The position numbers were made by a program, and so were the translations under genes. The notes under the pieces are model-generated. The model was not told the DNA's origin and searched no databases. It saw only the letters and a list, made by a program, of their open reading frames with translations. Below are positions 45,706-55,816 of a stretch of 64,000 bases of DNA, in pieces. The first letter of the stretch is position 1, and each line of letters starts with the position of its first letter. The DNA comes from Methylotenera sp. (GTDB taxonomy: Bacteria; Pseudomonadota; Gammaproteobacteria; Burkholderiales; Methylophilaceae), in NCBI GenBank assembly GCA_030652995.1, contig JAUSAG010000035.1, positions 1 to 64,000 on the forward strand, in the 5' to 3' direction.

Positions 45706-47451
45706 TTGATACCTGAAAGTTTTATTCAAGAGCTCCTCAACCGTGTTGATATTGTTGATGTGGTTGATAAAAGTGTGCCACTTAAAAAAGCTGGTGCCAA
45801 TTACTCTGCCTGTTGCCCGTTCCATAATGAAAAATCCCCCAGCTTTACTGTAAGCCCTACCAAGCAGTTTTATCATTGTTTTGGCTGCGGCGCACATGGT
45901 ACGGCAGTAGGGTTTTTAATGGAGTACCAAGGTTTAAGCTTTGTTGAATCGATCAATGAGCTTGCGCGCATGGTGGGGATGAGCGTTCCCCAAGAAGCAC
46001 GTGATCCAGATAAACCTGCGCCTAAAGTGGTGGTTGGTTTGCAAGATGCTTTGCAACAAGCGGCGCAATATTACAAAGCCGAGTTAAAAAAATCTGATCG
46101 TGCTATTGAGTATTTGAAAAGTCGCGGTCTGAGTGGGCAGGTGGCGGCTAAGTTTCAAGTGGGTTATGCGCCAGCGGGCTGGCAGAACCTGCAAAGTGTT
46201 TTCCCTAATTATGACAATGAGGTGTTAAACATCGCGGGCTTGGTGGTTGAGAATGAGCAAGGCAAGCGCTATGATCGTTTTCGTGACCGTATAATGTTTC
46301 CAATTCATGACCAAAAAGGACAGGTGATTGGGTTTGGTGGTCGCGTGATTAACGCAGATGATACGCCAAAATATTACAACTCACCTGAAACGCCGTTGTT
46401 TCAAAAAGGGCATGAGCTGTATGGTTTATTTTTGGCGCGACGTGCTATTCGTGAAGCAGGGCGGGCGCTGGTGGTTGAAGGCTACATGGATGTTGTAGCG
46501 TTAGCGCAATATGGCATTGAATATGCGGTGGCGGCGTTGGGCACAGCCACAACTCCCTTTCATATCACCAAACTTATGCGCCAAACAGATGAGGTTGTAT
46601 TTTGTTTTGATGGTGATAGCGCAGGGCTCACCGCCGCTTGGCGCGCAGCAATGAATGCATTGCCAGCACTTACGGATGGCTTAAAGCTGTCATTCTTGTT
46701 CCTACCCAAAGCACATGATCCAGATTCTTATGTACGTGAGTTTGGGCGTGAAAAATTTGAGGCGGAAATTAAAGCGGCTATGCCACTTTCGCAGTATATT
46801 TTGCAACATCTCAGTGAAAATAACACATTGCAAAGTCAAGAAGACCGTGTGCGCTTTTTGAATGAAGCTGAACCGATTATGCAACAAATTAATGCGCCGC
46901 GTAGCGCCATGTATTTGCGAAAAAAAGTGGCGGAATTAGCGCAGTTATCCACCGATGAAATGCAAAGCCTGCTTAAGCTGCCAAATTTAAATAAAGTTCC
47001 AGCAAAGGCTAGGCCAAAGCTTACACGTACCGCGGTATCATTACAAAAACGCTTTTGTTTAATGTTGCTTATGCATCCGGCGCTCGCAAACCAAGAAGAT
47101 TTGTTGTGGATTGATGATCATGCTGAAGAAGGTGTTTTGCTGCGGCAGGCTATTGAAATTTGCTTGCAACACCCTCATTCTAAACTGGTGGTTCTATTGC
47201 GCGAGCTTGAAAGCCGGGTGCAGGCAACGGTGTTGCGAGAGTTGGAGCGTGAGTTGAGTGCTTTAGATGAAACCTTGGATCTCACGCAGGAGTTAATGGG
47301 TGCTAGGCAGCAGCTGCAAGACGCCTACTCACATCGGCAACAAGCATTGTTGTTAGCCCGTATTAGTGAAAAGCCATTAAACAGCCTAACTGCGGAAGAA
47401 ATCAGCCTGCTGAGATCAGTAGGCAGTAAACCCAGTCAAAATAGGGCTTAA
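45706..47451 (+). CDS. dnaG: DnaG, DNA primase
   Basis: Makes RNA primers at the replication fork. The 581-residue protein has the CHC2 zinc domain (CCPFHNEKSPSFTVSP, HCFGCG), the RNA-polymerase core with TOPRIM (ALVVEGYMDVVALAQYG and CFDGDSAG), and a C-terminal helicase-binding part. The start is TTG at 45706, giving MIPESFIQELLNRVDIVDVV; no in-frame ATG fits and the ribosome site is poor, which suits the low expression typical of primase. Confidence 0.95.
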   Translation: MIPESFIQELLNRVDIVDVVDKSVPLKKAGANYSACCPFHNEKSPSFTVSPTKQFYHCFGCGAHGTAVGFLMEYQGLSFVESINELARMVGMSVPQEARDPDKPAPKVVVGLQDALQQAAQYYKAELKKSDRAIEYLKSRGLSGQVAAKFQVGYAPAGWQNLQSVFPNYDNEVLNIAGLVVENEQGKRYDRFRDRIMFPIHDQKGQVIGFGGRVINADDTPKYYNSPETPLFQKGHELYGLFLARRAIREAGRALVVEGYMDVVALAQYGIEYAVAALGTATTPFHITKLMRQTDEVVFCFDGDSAGLTAAWRAAMNALPALTDGLKLSFLFLPKAHDPDSYVREFGREKFEAEIKAAMPLSQYILQHLSENNTLQSQEDRVRFLNEAEPIMQQINAPRSAMYLRKKVAELAQLSTDEMQSLLKLPNLNKVPAKARPKLTRTAVSLQKRFCLMLLMHPALANQEDLLWIDDHAEEGVLLRQAIEICLQHPHSKLVVLLRELESRVQATVLRELERELSALDETLDLTQELMGARQQLQDAYSHRQQALLLARISEKPLNSLTAEEISLLRSVGSKPSQNRA

Positions 47452-47457
47452 ATCTGT

Positions 47458-47536
47458 TATAATGTTTGGTTACGGTAATATTATTCACCATGCGTGCTAC
47501 ACGGCATGGTAGAAGCATCAATTTTAGAGGTAAGTC
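47458..47536 (+). promoter_or_regulatory. rpoD leader with a possible promoter
   Basis: TATAAT at 47458-47463 directly follows the dnaG stop; the -35 (GTCAAA inside the end of dnaG) is weak. The leader holds CCATGCGTGCTACACGGCATGG, with arms CCATGC / GCATGG, a small hairpin before the GAGGTAAG ribosome site of rpoD. Confidence 0.5.
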
Positions 47537-49474
47537 ATGGCTAGACCAAAGAAAAGCGATCAGGTAGCTGAAAAAAAATCAGGTGAACTTGAGTTGGCAA
47601 ACTCGCAAGAGGTAAGCGCGGAAGAGCGTCGCACTAGACTTAAGACCCTAATTATATTGGGTAAAGAGCGCGGCTACCTCACTTATGCTGAAATTAACGA
47701 TCATTTGCCTGATGATGTGCAAGGGTCAGAGCAGATAGATGGCATTATCGGCATGATTAACGATATGGGTATTCAGGTGTATGAAGAAGCGCCTGATGCC
47801 GAGGCGTTGTTAATGTCTGACACGCCAGCAGCTGTGACTGATGAAGATGCTGTAGCGGAGGCTGAGCAAGCGCTCGCGACTGTTGACTCAGACTTTGGTC
47901 GTACTACCGACCCCGTGCGTATGTATATGCGCGAGATGGGTACTGTGGATTTGCTGACGCGTGAAAGTGAAATTGAAATAGCGCGTCGTATTGAGGATGG
48001 CCTAAAACACATGGTGCAAGCCATTGCTGCTTGCCCAACATCGATTAGCGCCTTGCTGGCGTTGGTTGAAAAAGTAGAAAAAGATGAATTAAGTGTAGAT
48101 GATTTAGTAGATGGCCTAATTGACGCTGACATCGGTTTAGATGATGCGATGACCGAAGAGCAAGAGGAAGATGAAGAAGGTGACGAGTCTGAAGAAGGCG
48201 AAGATGGCGATGAAGATGGTGCTAAAGCAGCAGCTATTTCGGCAGAGGCGTTAGCTAAGCTTAAAGAAGAGTTGCTTAAACGATTCGAAGTTGTGCGCGC
48301 CGCGCATCAAAAAATGACGGTAATTCTACCTGCTAAAGGCTCACAAGACTTTGAGTATCAAGCGTTATTGGCTGAAATCTTAGTTGAGCTTGCCGCATTT
48401 CGTTTTTCTCCAAAGCAAATTGAAAGCCTGTGCGATCAAGTACGTAAGTTGGTAGAAGACGTGCGCGGTCATGAGCGTAAAGTGTTGGATTTCTGTGTGG
48501 AGAAATCAGGCATGCCGCGCTTGCATTTCATTAAGTCGTTCCCGGGTAACGAAAGTAATTTAAATTGGCTGGCTGAAGAACTCAATGTAGATAAACCTTA
48601 TGTTGAAAAACTAGCTCGTTATAATCACTCAGTTTTAGATCAGCAGCAACGATTGATTGATTTAGAAACTAAAGTTGGCATTTCAACCAAAGAGCTAAAA
48701 GAAATCAACAAGCAGATGACTACAGGCGAAGCACGTGCACGTCGGGCCAAACGCGAGATGATTGAAGCTAACTTGCGATTGGTGATTTCAATTGCTAAAA
48801 AATACACTAATCGTGGCCTGCAATTTTTGGATCTAATCCAAGAAGGCAATATTGGTTTGATGAAGGCGGTTGATAAGTTTGAATATCGTCGTGGCTTCAA
48901 GTTTTCAACCTATGCTACATGGTGGATTCGTCAGGCCATTACACGTAGCATTGCTGACCAGGCGCGTACTATCCGTATTCCCGTGCACATGATTGAAACG
49001 ATTAACAAAATGAATCGTATCAGCCGCCAAATTCTGCAAGAAACAGGCGTGGAGCCAGATCCAGCTTTGCTAGCAGAAAAAATGGAAATGCCTGAAGATA
49101 AGATTCGTAAAATCTTAAAAATTAGTAAAGAGCCAATTTCAATGGAAACCCCGATTGGGGATGACGAAGATTCACATTTAGGTGACTTTATTGAAGATAG
49201 TGCAACGCTTGCGCCAGTAGATGCAGCCGTTTATGCAAGCTTGCGCGATGCAACCAGCGAGGTATTAGAATCACTGACGCCACGTGAGGCAAAAGTGCTA
49301 CGTATGCGCTTTGGTATTGAAATGAATACTGACCACACGCTAGAAGAAGTGGGTAAACAATTTGACGTAACACGCGAGCGTATTCGTCAAATCGAAGCGA
49401 AAGCATTGCGAAAGTTACGTCATCCTACACGTTCAGAAAGATTAAGAAGCTTCTTGGAAACTGGTCAAGACTAA
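47537..49474 (+). CDS. rpoD: RpoD, primary sigma-70 factor
   Basis: Housekeeping sigma factor, 645 residues. Region 1.1 is at the N-terminus, then region 1.2 ([20 protein letters not shown]) and a non-conserved part with an acidic run of Glu/Asp (near residues 210-232). Region 2 ([35 protein letters not shown]), region 3, and region 4 with the recognition helix ([20 protein letters not shown]) follow. All parts are intact. Confidence 0.98.
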   Translation: MARPKKSDQVAEKKSGELELANSQEVSAEERRTRLKTLIILGKERGYLTYAEINDHLPDDVQGSEQIDGIIGMINDMGIQVYEEAPDAEALLMSDTPAAVTDEDAVAEAEQALATVDSDFGRTTDPVRMYMREMGTVDLLTRESEIEIARRIEDGLKHMVQAIAACPTSISALLALVEKVEKDELSVDDLVDGLIDADIGLDDAMTEEQEEDEEGDESEEGEDGDEDGAKAAAISAEALAKLKEELLKRFEVVRAAHQKMTVILPAKGSQDFEYQALLAEILVELAAFRFSPKQIESLCDQVRKLVEDVRGHERKVLDFCVEKSGMPRLHFIKSFPGNESNLNWLAEELNVDKPYVEKLARYNHSVLDQQQRLIDLETKVGISTKELKEINKQMTTGEARARRAKREMIEANLRLVISIAKKYTNRGLQFLDLIQEGNIGLMKAVDKFEYRRGFKFSTYATWWIRQAITRSIADQARTIRIPVHMIETINKMNRISRQILQETGVEPDPALLAEKMEMPEDKIRKILKISKEPISMETPIGDDEDSHLGDFIEDSATLAPVDAAVYASLRDATSEVLESLTPREAKVLRMRFGIEMNTDHTLEEVGKQFDVTRERIRQIEAKALRKLRHPTRSERLRSFLETGQD

Positions 49475-49501
49475 TCTAGAATAAATAGTTGTTAAAGTTT
49501 T

Positions 49502-49580
<79 letters not shown>

Positions 49581-49585
49581 AAATA

Positions 49586-49616
49586 AAAAGACTCGGAGAA
49601 ATCTGAGTCTTTTTTT
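49586..49616 (+). terminator. Terminator after the tRNA
   Basis: Stem AAAAGACTCGGA / TCTGAGTCTTTT (one imperfect pair) followed by a T-run, five bases after the CCA end. Confidence 0.9.
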
Positions 49617-49666
49617 CTTTTGTAGGTATGAATGATGATTGAAGGTCTGCTTTTTGGTAAGCTAAT

Positions 49667-51171
49667 TAGTCGAACCTGAACAACTCAGTTCAAGCAGTTT
49701 TTAACTGATTGAACTGAGCACCATTTAAATGTTGTTGTATTACGACGATGATCAATTGCAGTTGACTTGCAAAGCAATGGCCGTAAAAAAGCCGGATGGC
49801 TCTCAGGATCATCCGTAAGTTGTGACCTGCACCACACAGCATGGCATGTAGTGCGTCTCCCAAAGCTCCTTTAAGCCAGTTGCGCCGTAATCTTCCATCA
49901 TTCTTCATATGTCCAATCGCTGGCTCTATTGCACTTCGCCGGTGTATGGCCTTTTTGATACTCGGCGTCACGCCACGTCTCTGCCCACTGCGCCAGATAT
50001 TCACACCAGGAACCTCGATACCACGGTAGCCTCTATCCACGAATACTGCCTTGGGTGTGCGATTGGTCAACATAGTGACCTGCTCGACTGCCGAGGGTAA
50101 TGTGTGGCCATCATACGGGTTGCCTGGCATACTTTTGATGCCCACTACCAAGCCTTCTTTGTGCGTCGTTGCGATACTGACTTTCACGCCAAATTCATAG
50201 GGTTGACGGACCTTGCCTTTGGCGATGCATTCAACTTCAGGCGCATGTAGGCTGTAGAGTTTGTTCTTATCTGTACGCTGTTGTGCAAGCAAACGCTTCA
50301 CTTTGGCCAACGTCGTTTTAACAGCCTCTGTGTCAGCCTGATCTGTACTTAACTTGCGTTGAATATCACGCCACACACGACCGAGAATCGTACGCTGTGT
50401 TTTAATCACGCCGCGCATTCTGCGATATTGCTTGGCATGGGCGTAGCGTGCCACTTGTGCTGCAAGTCTCGGCGCTTCTCGGTTGTAGTTCTGCCGTAAT
50501 GCAATGCCCAGAGATGAAGCAAGCCTGACCAGGTGCTGGCGACCTTTCTCCAGTAACTGACTGTCAGTTGGGAAGGCAATGGCTTTTTCCATCACGGTCG
50601 TATCCACGATCACTTTGTCGAAGCTCTTTTCTTTGACCACCTTGCCTCGCCGTGCTGCGTCGATACTTTGGCTAAGTAAACGTTCAACCCCAGCTTCACC
50701 AATGCGTTTGCGCCAACGGGTAAGTGAGGATGGATCGATTGGCGGTTCATGCTGGAAATGGATCTCTCCGCAGAAATGCTGCCAGTAAGGATTCTCTACC
50801 CAGCTCCAGATCAGCACTTCATCAGACAAGGCAAAGGTATGCTGCAGATACAGCAATCCGGCAATCAATCGTGGTGGTGTGGCAGGACGCCCCGTCTTCG
50901 AGGGAAAGAACCCAGACCATTGCGTTTGAAAGACTTCCCAGTCAATCAGTGCTGCAAGTTTGACTAAAGGATGTTCAAGATTGATCAGCTCGGTAAGCAC
51001 TTGCTGAAACAACTCACCGGAGGCAGGAAAAGGATGTTTAGGGCCCATAAAACACTCTGAAATTTGCAAGAAATCAAAGTGTTATTATCGCATTTCTGGC
51101 AAATTTATACCATAAAAATATTGATATTAACCAATTAAATCAATTGGTTAATAGTTATTCAGGGTGGACTA
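49667..51171. mobile_element. IS5-family insertion sequence, about 1.5 kb
   Basis: Imperfect terminal inverted repeats TAGTCGAACCTGAACAACT (49667-49685) and, on the other strand, TAGTCCACCCTGAATAACT (51171-51153) match at 16 of 19 positions and bracket a single transposase gene. Next to the left end is a hairpin (TCAGTTCAA..TTGAACTGA) and next to the right end a palindrome (AACCAATT..AATTGGTT). No clear target duplication is seen; only TA flanks both sides if the ends start at GTC. It inserted just downstream of the tRNA terminator, harming no visible gene. Confidence 0.85.
49690..51069 (-). CDS. IS5-family DDE transposase
   Basis: A 459-residue transposase, intact. It has the N-terminal DUF772-like domain (GRPATPPRLIAGLLYLQHTF, DPSSLTRWRKRIGE) and a DDE core with Asp in KVIVDTTVME, Asp in KAVFVDRGYRG and Glu in RRSAIEPAIGHMKNDGRLRR. 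The last region also carries the Y-(2)-R-(3)-E-(6)-K like spacing. Its longer size with a central Arg/Lys-rich helical segment points to the IS1478/ISL2-like branch of IS5, though the exact group needs a search. A second ATG at 51048 is possible. Confidence 0.9.
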   Translation of the reverse strand: MQISECFMGPKHPFPASGELFQQVLTELINLEHPLVKLAALIDWEVFQTQWSGFFPSKTGRPATPPRLIAGLLYLQHTFALSDEVLIWSWVENPYWQHFCGEIHFQHEPPIDPSSLTRWRKRIGEAGVERLLSQSIDAARRGKVVKEKSFDKVIVDTTVMEKAIAFPTDSQLLEKGRQHLVRLASSLGIALRQNYNREAPRLAAQVARYAHAKQYRRMRGVIKTQRTILGRVWRDIQRKLSTDQADTEAVKTTLAKVKRLLAQQRTDKNKLYSLHAPEVECIAKGKVRQPYEFGVKVSIATTHKEGLVVGIKSMPGNPYDGHTLPSAVEQVTMLTNRTPKAVFVDRGYRGIEVPGVNIWRSGQRRGVTPSIKKAIHRRSAIEPAIGHMKNDGRLRRNWLKGALGDALHAMLCGAGHNLRMILRAIRLFYGHCFASQLQLIIVVIQQHLNGAQFNQLKTA

Positions 51172-51192
51172 TTTATCGGAAATCACAATCCT

Positions 51193-51242
51193 CGTCATAC
51201 CAGACTCCCCTTCGACAAGCTCAGGGAACATCTGGCATGACG
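51193..51242. repeat. REP-like hairpin with GACAAGCTCAGGG core
   Basis: Arms CGTCATACCAGA / TCTGGCATGACG (one mismatch) enclose CCCCTTCGACAAGCTCAGGG. The inner part TTCGACAAGCTCAGGG is typical of a palindromic repeat dispersed in many bacterial genomes. It lies 22 bases from the IS right end. Confidence 0.6.
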
Positions 51243-51287
51243 GATTGGAAAGTTTTAGCACTAAATAACATTCATTAAAAAAGCAAC

Positions 51288-52652
51288 TTAATCTAAAGTT
51301 ACCGTTTGCAGGTACTCTGGCATGACCACTTTCCAATGCATTTTTTCCTCAATGTGATGTCGCATGGCATCCGCTGCGACCGGTTCGCCATGTACAATAA
51401 ACGTTTTTTTAGGTGGCGTTTCAAAGCCACTTAACCAGTCTAATATTTCCGAGTAATCAGCGTGTGCTGAAAGATTAGAAATCAGCTCAACATTGGCGCG
51501 TATTGGCACGTATTCACCATGAATTTTAACGCTCTCTGCACCATCCAGCATAGCAGCACCACGTGTACCCGCTGCCTGAAAACCTACAAATAAAATAGTG
51601 TTGTTAGATTTTGGCGCAAACGCCTTAAGATGATGCACAACACGTCCTCCGGACGCCATGCCACTGGCTGAAAGAATAATCATCGGGCCGTGCGCTTGAT
51701 TCAAACGCCGCGACTCATCAACACTATTCACCATACGTGCCGTTTGATTTAACGCATGGCACTGTTCAGGCGTTAAACGATGCTCATGATGGTGATGCGT
51801 AAATATTTCCGTGGCATCTACTGCCATTGGGCTATTGAGATACACCGGAATATCGTGCGCAATAGCGCCTGATGATTTAAGTAAATATATGTAATACAGT
51901 AACTCTTGCGCCCTACCTACAGCAAATACAGGAATCACCACCACACCTTTGCGCTTCACCGTTTTATTGATAACGGCCGCCAACTTCACTTGTGGATCGT
52001 CTTTTTCGTGTAAGCGATTACCGTAAGTTGACTCAAGCAGCAAATAATCAGCCTGCTTAATAGCCTTGGGTGCCCGCATCAAAATATCATTAGGGCGACC
52101 AATGTCACCTGAGAACAACACCGATGTATGTTGGTTATGAATGCGCACAAACGCTGAGCCGAGAATGTGACCGTTAGGCGTGAGCCTCAACGTAAGACCA
52201 TCGCCTAAATCCACATCTTGCTCATAATTCACTGGCGTAATCAATTTTAACGCACTCATTGCATCTTCTTGCGTGTATAGCGGGAGTGCCGGTTGATGTT
52301 TAGAGAAGCCGCGCCGATTGGCATATTCAGCTTCCTCTTCTTGCAAATATGCAGAATCCGGCAACAAAACCGCACATAAATCACGCGTCGCTTCAGAGCA
52401 ATATACCTTGCCTGAAAAGCCATTTTTAACCAGCAATGGCAAATAACCACTGTGATCAATATGCGCATGTGTTAACACCACCACATCGATTTCTTTTGGA
52501 TTGATTGGCAACTCTGCCCAGTTTTTAAGCCGCAACTGCTTAAGCCCCTGAAATAACCCGCAATCGACAAGAATGCGTTTATCACCACTTTTTAGCAGAT
52601 ATTTTGAACCAGTAACCGTGCCTGTAGCCCCTAAAAATGTAAGTTGCATCAT
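51288..52652 (-). CDS. Metallo-beta-lactamase fold beta-CASP RNA/DNA nuclease
   Basis: A 454-residue beta-CASP protein. The zinc site is seen in VVLTHAHIDHSGYLPLL (HxHxDH), with further ligands in TPNGHILGSAFVRI and VLFSGDIGRP. The beta-CASP insert is central and the C-terminal RMMBL-like part has NLSAHADYSEILDWL and KKTFIVHGEP. Relatives act as ribonucleases similar to archaeal CPSF homologues. The start at 52652 (two ATGs behind AAGGGATACG) is chosen over a longer form beginning MLKGYA. Confidence 0.9.
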   Translation of the reverse strand: MMQLTFLGATGTVTGSKYLLKSGDKRILVDCGLFQGLKQLRLKNWAELPINPKEIDVVVLTHAHIDHSGYLPLLVKNGFSGKVYCSEATRDLCAVLLPDSAYLQEEEAEYANRRGFSKHQPALPLYTQEDAMSALKLITPVNYEQDVDLGDGLTLRLTPNGHILGSAFVRIHNQHTSVLFSGDIGRPNDILMRAPKAIKQADYLLLESTYGNRLHEKDDPQVKLAAVINKTVKRKGVVVIPVFAVGRAQELLYYIYLLKSSGAIAHDIPVYLNSPMAVDATEIFTHHHHEHRLTPEQCHALNQTARMVNSVDESRRLNQAHGPMIILSASGMASGGRVVHHLKAFAPKSNNTILFVGFQAAGTRGAAMLDGAESVKIHGEYVPIRANVELISNLSAHADYSEILDWLSGFETPPKKTFIVHGEPVAADAMRHHIEEKMHWKVVMPEYLQTVTLD

Positions 52653-52694
52653 CGCGTATCCCTTCAGCAAATTTCAGTTATTAAGTCTTACTTA

Positions 52695-54095
52695 TTATTG
52701 CATCGCCAACTTGGTTTTTGCGAGCGCAGGATTGCTAGCAAAATACTTTTTGATACCAGCCAAAATAGAAAGCACTAACTTATCTTGGTATGCATTATCA
52801 TTCAATCTGCGCTCTTCCTCTGGATTACTAATAAAAGCCGTTTCGACCAGAATTGATGGAATATCTGGTGATTTCAATACGGCAAACCCCGCCTGCTCAA
52901 CATGGTTTTTGTGTAACTTATTGATTTCACCAATATACCCCAATACCGCTTTACCTAATTTCAAGCTATCGTTAATAGTCGCTGTTTGCGATAAATCCAG
53001 GAGTGTTCTTGCTAACACCGGATCTTTTACATTTAAACTCACGCCGCCAATCAAATCAGATTCATTTTCTTTTTTAGCTAAATAGCGCGCACTGGCACTG
53101 GTTGCGCCTTTTTCAGAGAGTGCGAATACTGACGAGCCGCGTGCGGCAGGATTTGTAAAAGCATCAGCATGAATAGACACAAACAAATCAGCCTGTAACA
53201 TGCGTGCTTTAAGCACACGCCCATGCAACGGTATAAAATAATCGCCATCACGCGTCAACACTGCGCGCATGCCTGGTTCTTCATCAATTTTAGCTTTGAG
53301 TTTTTTAGCAATGCTCAAGGTGATGTCTTTTTCACGGCTACCAGTAGCACCAATTGCACCGGGGTCTTCTCCACCATGGCCAGGGTCAATGGCGATCGTA
53401 ATTTGTCTAATAAACTTACTTACATTTTTATTTTCAGGTGCTTCTTTTACCACTATAGCCTGAGCGCTAGCATTGCTTTCGGTCGGCATAATCTGCGGGC
53501 TGGTTTCAAGCGGCTTGCTATCTTCGGTCACTATTATCGCCGCTGCTTCAGGCACAGGATCAAGTGTTGGATTAGTTGATTGCTGCGCGGGTGGTAATTG
53601 ATTAAAAGCCTGCACCTCAGCGGTAGGCGAAAATGTGTTATCGCGTTGCGCCAACAGCGTCATTAACGGATCATTCACTGGATAAATATCTAACACCAAT
53701 CGATGCTTATAATCGCCGGCAGGTAACAAGGCAAATATCGTTGGCTTAATTTCAGTTTTTAAATCGACCACCAAGCGCACAACGCCGGGTTTAAATTGAG
53801 CCACACGCAATTGCATAATATACGGGTCGCTGGCTAAAATTTTGTCGTTCAGTGATTTTAATACTTGGTTGAGATCAACACTTTCAATATCCACCACCAC
53901 CCGTTCTGGGTTTTGTAGTAGCGTCATTTTATAAGTAATGGGCTTACTTGCCTCTAAGGTAATGCGCGTGTAGTCTTGCGCAGGCCAAATGCGTCCAGCA
54001 ATAATGGTGTTGTCGGCAGCGTATACTGCACCTGCCAACAGCAAGCATGCACTTAAAAAAAGTGATTTAAAAAATTTAATCATCGGTTTAATCAT
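52695..54095 (-). CDS. amiC: N-acetylmuramoyl-L-alanine amidase with AMIN domain (AmiC type)
   Basis: Periplasmic hydrolase that splits peptidoglycan at the septum. The 466 residues have a signal peptide (FFKSLFLSACLLLAGAVYA), an AMIN domain for septal targeting (residues about 25-135), a linker, and an Amidase_3 domain with zinc ligands in AIDPGHGGEDPGAIG, the Glu in REKDITLSIA, and SIHADAF, ending with EVVL-like ILVETAFISNPEEE. It overlaps the tsaE end by 8 bases, the usual tsaE-amiC coupling. A later ATG at 54083 is possible. Confidence 0.93.
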   Translation of the reverse strand: MIKPMIKFFKSLFLSACLLLAGAVYAADNTIIAGRIWPAQDYTRITLEASKPITYKMTLLQNPERVVVDIESVDLNQVLKSLNDKILASDPYIMQLRVAQFKPGVVRLVVDLKTEIKPTIFALLPAGDYKHRLVLDIYPVNDPLMTLLAQRDNTFSPTAEVQAFNQLPPAQQSTNPTLDPVPEAAAIIVTEDSKPLETSPQIMPTESNASAQAIVVKEAPENKNVSKFIRQITIAIDPGHGGEDPGAIGATGSREKDITLSIAKKLKAKIDEEPGMRAVLTRDGDYFIPLHGRVLKARMLQADLFVSIHADAFTNPAARGSSVFALSEKGATSASARYLAKKENESDLIGGVSLNVKDPVLARTLLDLSQTATINDSLKLGKAVLGYIGEINKLHKNHVEQAGFAVLKSPDIPSILVETAFISNPEEERRLNDNAYQDKLVLSILAGIKKYFASNPALAKTKLAMQ

Positions 54096-54591
54096 TAGAA
54101 CACTTCAGAACACTTTGCTGTAGTTTTTTTAAGCACTGCTCTCCATGTGGCGTATGTGCAAACACGTTAACTTCGCGGCCTACGCCTTTGAGGTTAAAAC
54201 TAATATCAATATCTGCTACAGGCAAACTATGCAAGGCTTTTTCTGGCCACTCAATCAAACACACACTCGTAGGATTAAAGTAGTCTCTAAAACCTGCGGC
54301 TTCCCACTCTTCTTCATCATTAAATCGATACAAATCAAAATGATATAGAGTTAACATCTCAGCCTGATTCAACATTACTTCGTAAGGCTCAACTAACGTA
54401 TAAGTGGGGCTTTTGACTTTACCCACAAACCCCAGTCCATGAATCAAACCACGGGCAAAAGTAGTTTTACCCGCACCTAAATCACCATGTAAATAAATCG
54501 TTAAATTAGGCGCAATGACCTTAGCGACTGCGGCACCAAAATCAAGCGTTGCCGCCTCATCTGCTAAATCAAGTGTAAAATTATTATCCAT
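54088..54591 (-). CDS. tsaE: TsaE, tRNA threonylcarbamoyladenosine synthesis ATPase
   Basis: ATPase of the t6A complex with TsaB and TsaD. The 167-residue protein has the P-loop YLHGDLGAGKTTFARGL near residue 36, SPTYTLVEPY, HFDLYRF and the WPEKA block. Its start codon overlaps that of queG on the other strand by two bases (CATG at 54589-54592). Confidence 0.95.
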   Translation of the reverse strand: MDNNFTLDLADEAATLDFGAAVAKVIAPNLTIYLHGDLGAGKTTFARGLIHGLGFVGKVKSPTYTLVEPYEVMLNQAEMLTLYHFDLYRFNDEEEWEAAGFRDYFNPTSVCLIEWPEKALHSLPVADIDISFNLKGVGREVNVFAHTPHGEQCLKKLQQSVLKCSND

Positions 54592-55708
54592 GCGCCATTA
54601 TACTAATTTTAATTCTACTAAAAACATCAGCCAACTGACTAAGGACATTAAACGTTGGGGGCTGGAACTCGGCTTTAATCAGATTGGCATCACCGACACC
54701 AATTTGCAAACAGCTGAAACTAAACATCAGGCGTGGATTGAAAAAGGTTTTCATGGTGAGATGGATTATATGGCAAAACACGGCACAAAGCGCACTCGCC
54801 CTGCCGAATTAGTGCCCAATACCAACCGCATTATTTCAGCACGTTTAGACTACCTGCCGCCAAACGCTAAAGATAGCGAAGCTATTTTGCAAAGCAGTAA
54901 CCAAGCATTTATCTCACGTTACGCGCTCGGGCGCGATTATCACAAGGTGATGCGCAACAAACTGCAAAAACTATGTGAAAAAATTAAAGCAGAACTAGCT
55001 GATAATCAACTAGGCGATAATAAAACCAGCCATTTTGAATACCGAGCCTTCACCGACAGTGCGCCAGTGCTAGAGGTAGCCTTGGCAGAGAAATCCGGAC
55101 TGGGTTGGCGCGGCAAACACACACTACTTATCAATAAAAACCAAGGTTCATGGTTTTTTTTAGGTGAAATTTACACCAATTTACCACTGGAAATTGACGC
55201 GCCAGCCACGAATCATTGCGGCACTTGCACCAGCTGTATTGACGTGTGCCCAACCCAGGCCATTACCGCGCCGTATGAAGTAGATGCCAGGCGCTGTATT
55301 TCTTATTTAACGATTGAGCTTAAGGGTAACATACCCATAGCGTTGCGCGCCTTAATCGGCAACCGCGTGTATGGTTGCGATGACTGCCAGCTTTATTGCC
55401 CTTGGAACAAGTTTGCCGAAATCACCAAAGAAGCCGATTTTGCAGTGAAGCATGGACTAGATGATATTAGCTTGATTGATTGCTTTAGCTGGAGTGAAGA
55501 TGCGTTCAAAACAAAAATGGCGGGCAGTGCGATTTATCGTATCGGCTATACACAATGGCTAAGAAATATCGCCGTTGGTTTGGGTAATGCAGAAAGTACA
55601 CCAGCAATTATTGATACCCTCAAACAACATATAAATCATAAAGATATCGTAGTAAGGGATCATGTACGATGGGCGCTCTCACGCCACTTACCTGATCATA
55701 CTTTTTAA
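54590..55708 (+). CDS. queG: QueG, epoxyqueuosine reductase
   Basis: Last step of queuosine synthesis: a cobalamin and iron-sulfur enzyme that reduces epoxyqueuosine in tRNA. From ATG 54590 it is 372 residues. It has the N-terminal cobalamin-binding domain (FNQIGITDTNL, YALGRDYHKVMRNKL), RAFTDSAPVLE, two 4Fe-4S motifs (CGTCTSCIDVCPTQ and CDDCQLYCPWN) and a C-terminal HEAT-like part. An open frame extends upstream through the tsaE antisense region and is not expected to be used. queE and queC are at 36-38 kb. Confidence 0.94.
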   Translation: MRHYTNFNSTKNISQLTKDIKRWGLELGFNQIGITDTNLQTAETKHQAWIEKGFHGEMDYMAKHGTKRTRPAELVPNTNRIISARLDYLPPNAKDSEAILQSSNQAFISRYALGRDYHKVMRNKLQKLCEKIKAELADNQLGDNKTSHFEYRAFTDSAPVLEVALAEKSGLGWRGKHTLLINKNQGSWFFLGEIYTNLPLEIDAPATNHCGTCTSCIDVCPTQAITAPYEVDARRCISYLTIELKGNIPIALRALIGNRVYGCDDCQLYCPWNKFAEITKEADFAVKHGLDDISLIDCFSWSEDAFKTKMAGSAIYRIGYTQWLRNIAVGLGNAESTPAIIDTLKQHINHKDIVVRDHVRWALSRHLPDHTF

Positions 55709-55816
55709 CCGCACTATATTGATGACTTGGTTTAATCGTAAATCTAGCGGTGAAAATTTGCAGCTTGATAATGGCACCTTACAAGACAATCTGACCTGAC
55801 CACTTATCTACATAAA

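Noticed and set aside
49667-51171. IS insertion described as a genomic island boundary at the tRNA
   Set aside because: Only one IS is present, with no integrase, no attachment repeat of the tRNA 3' end and no cargo; beyond it the genes are core.
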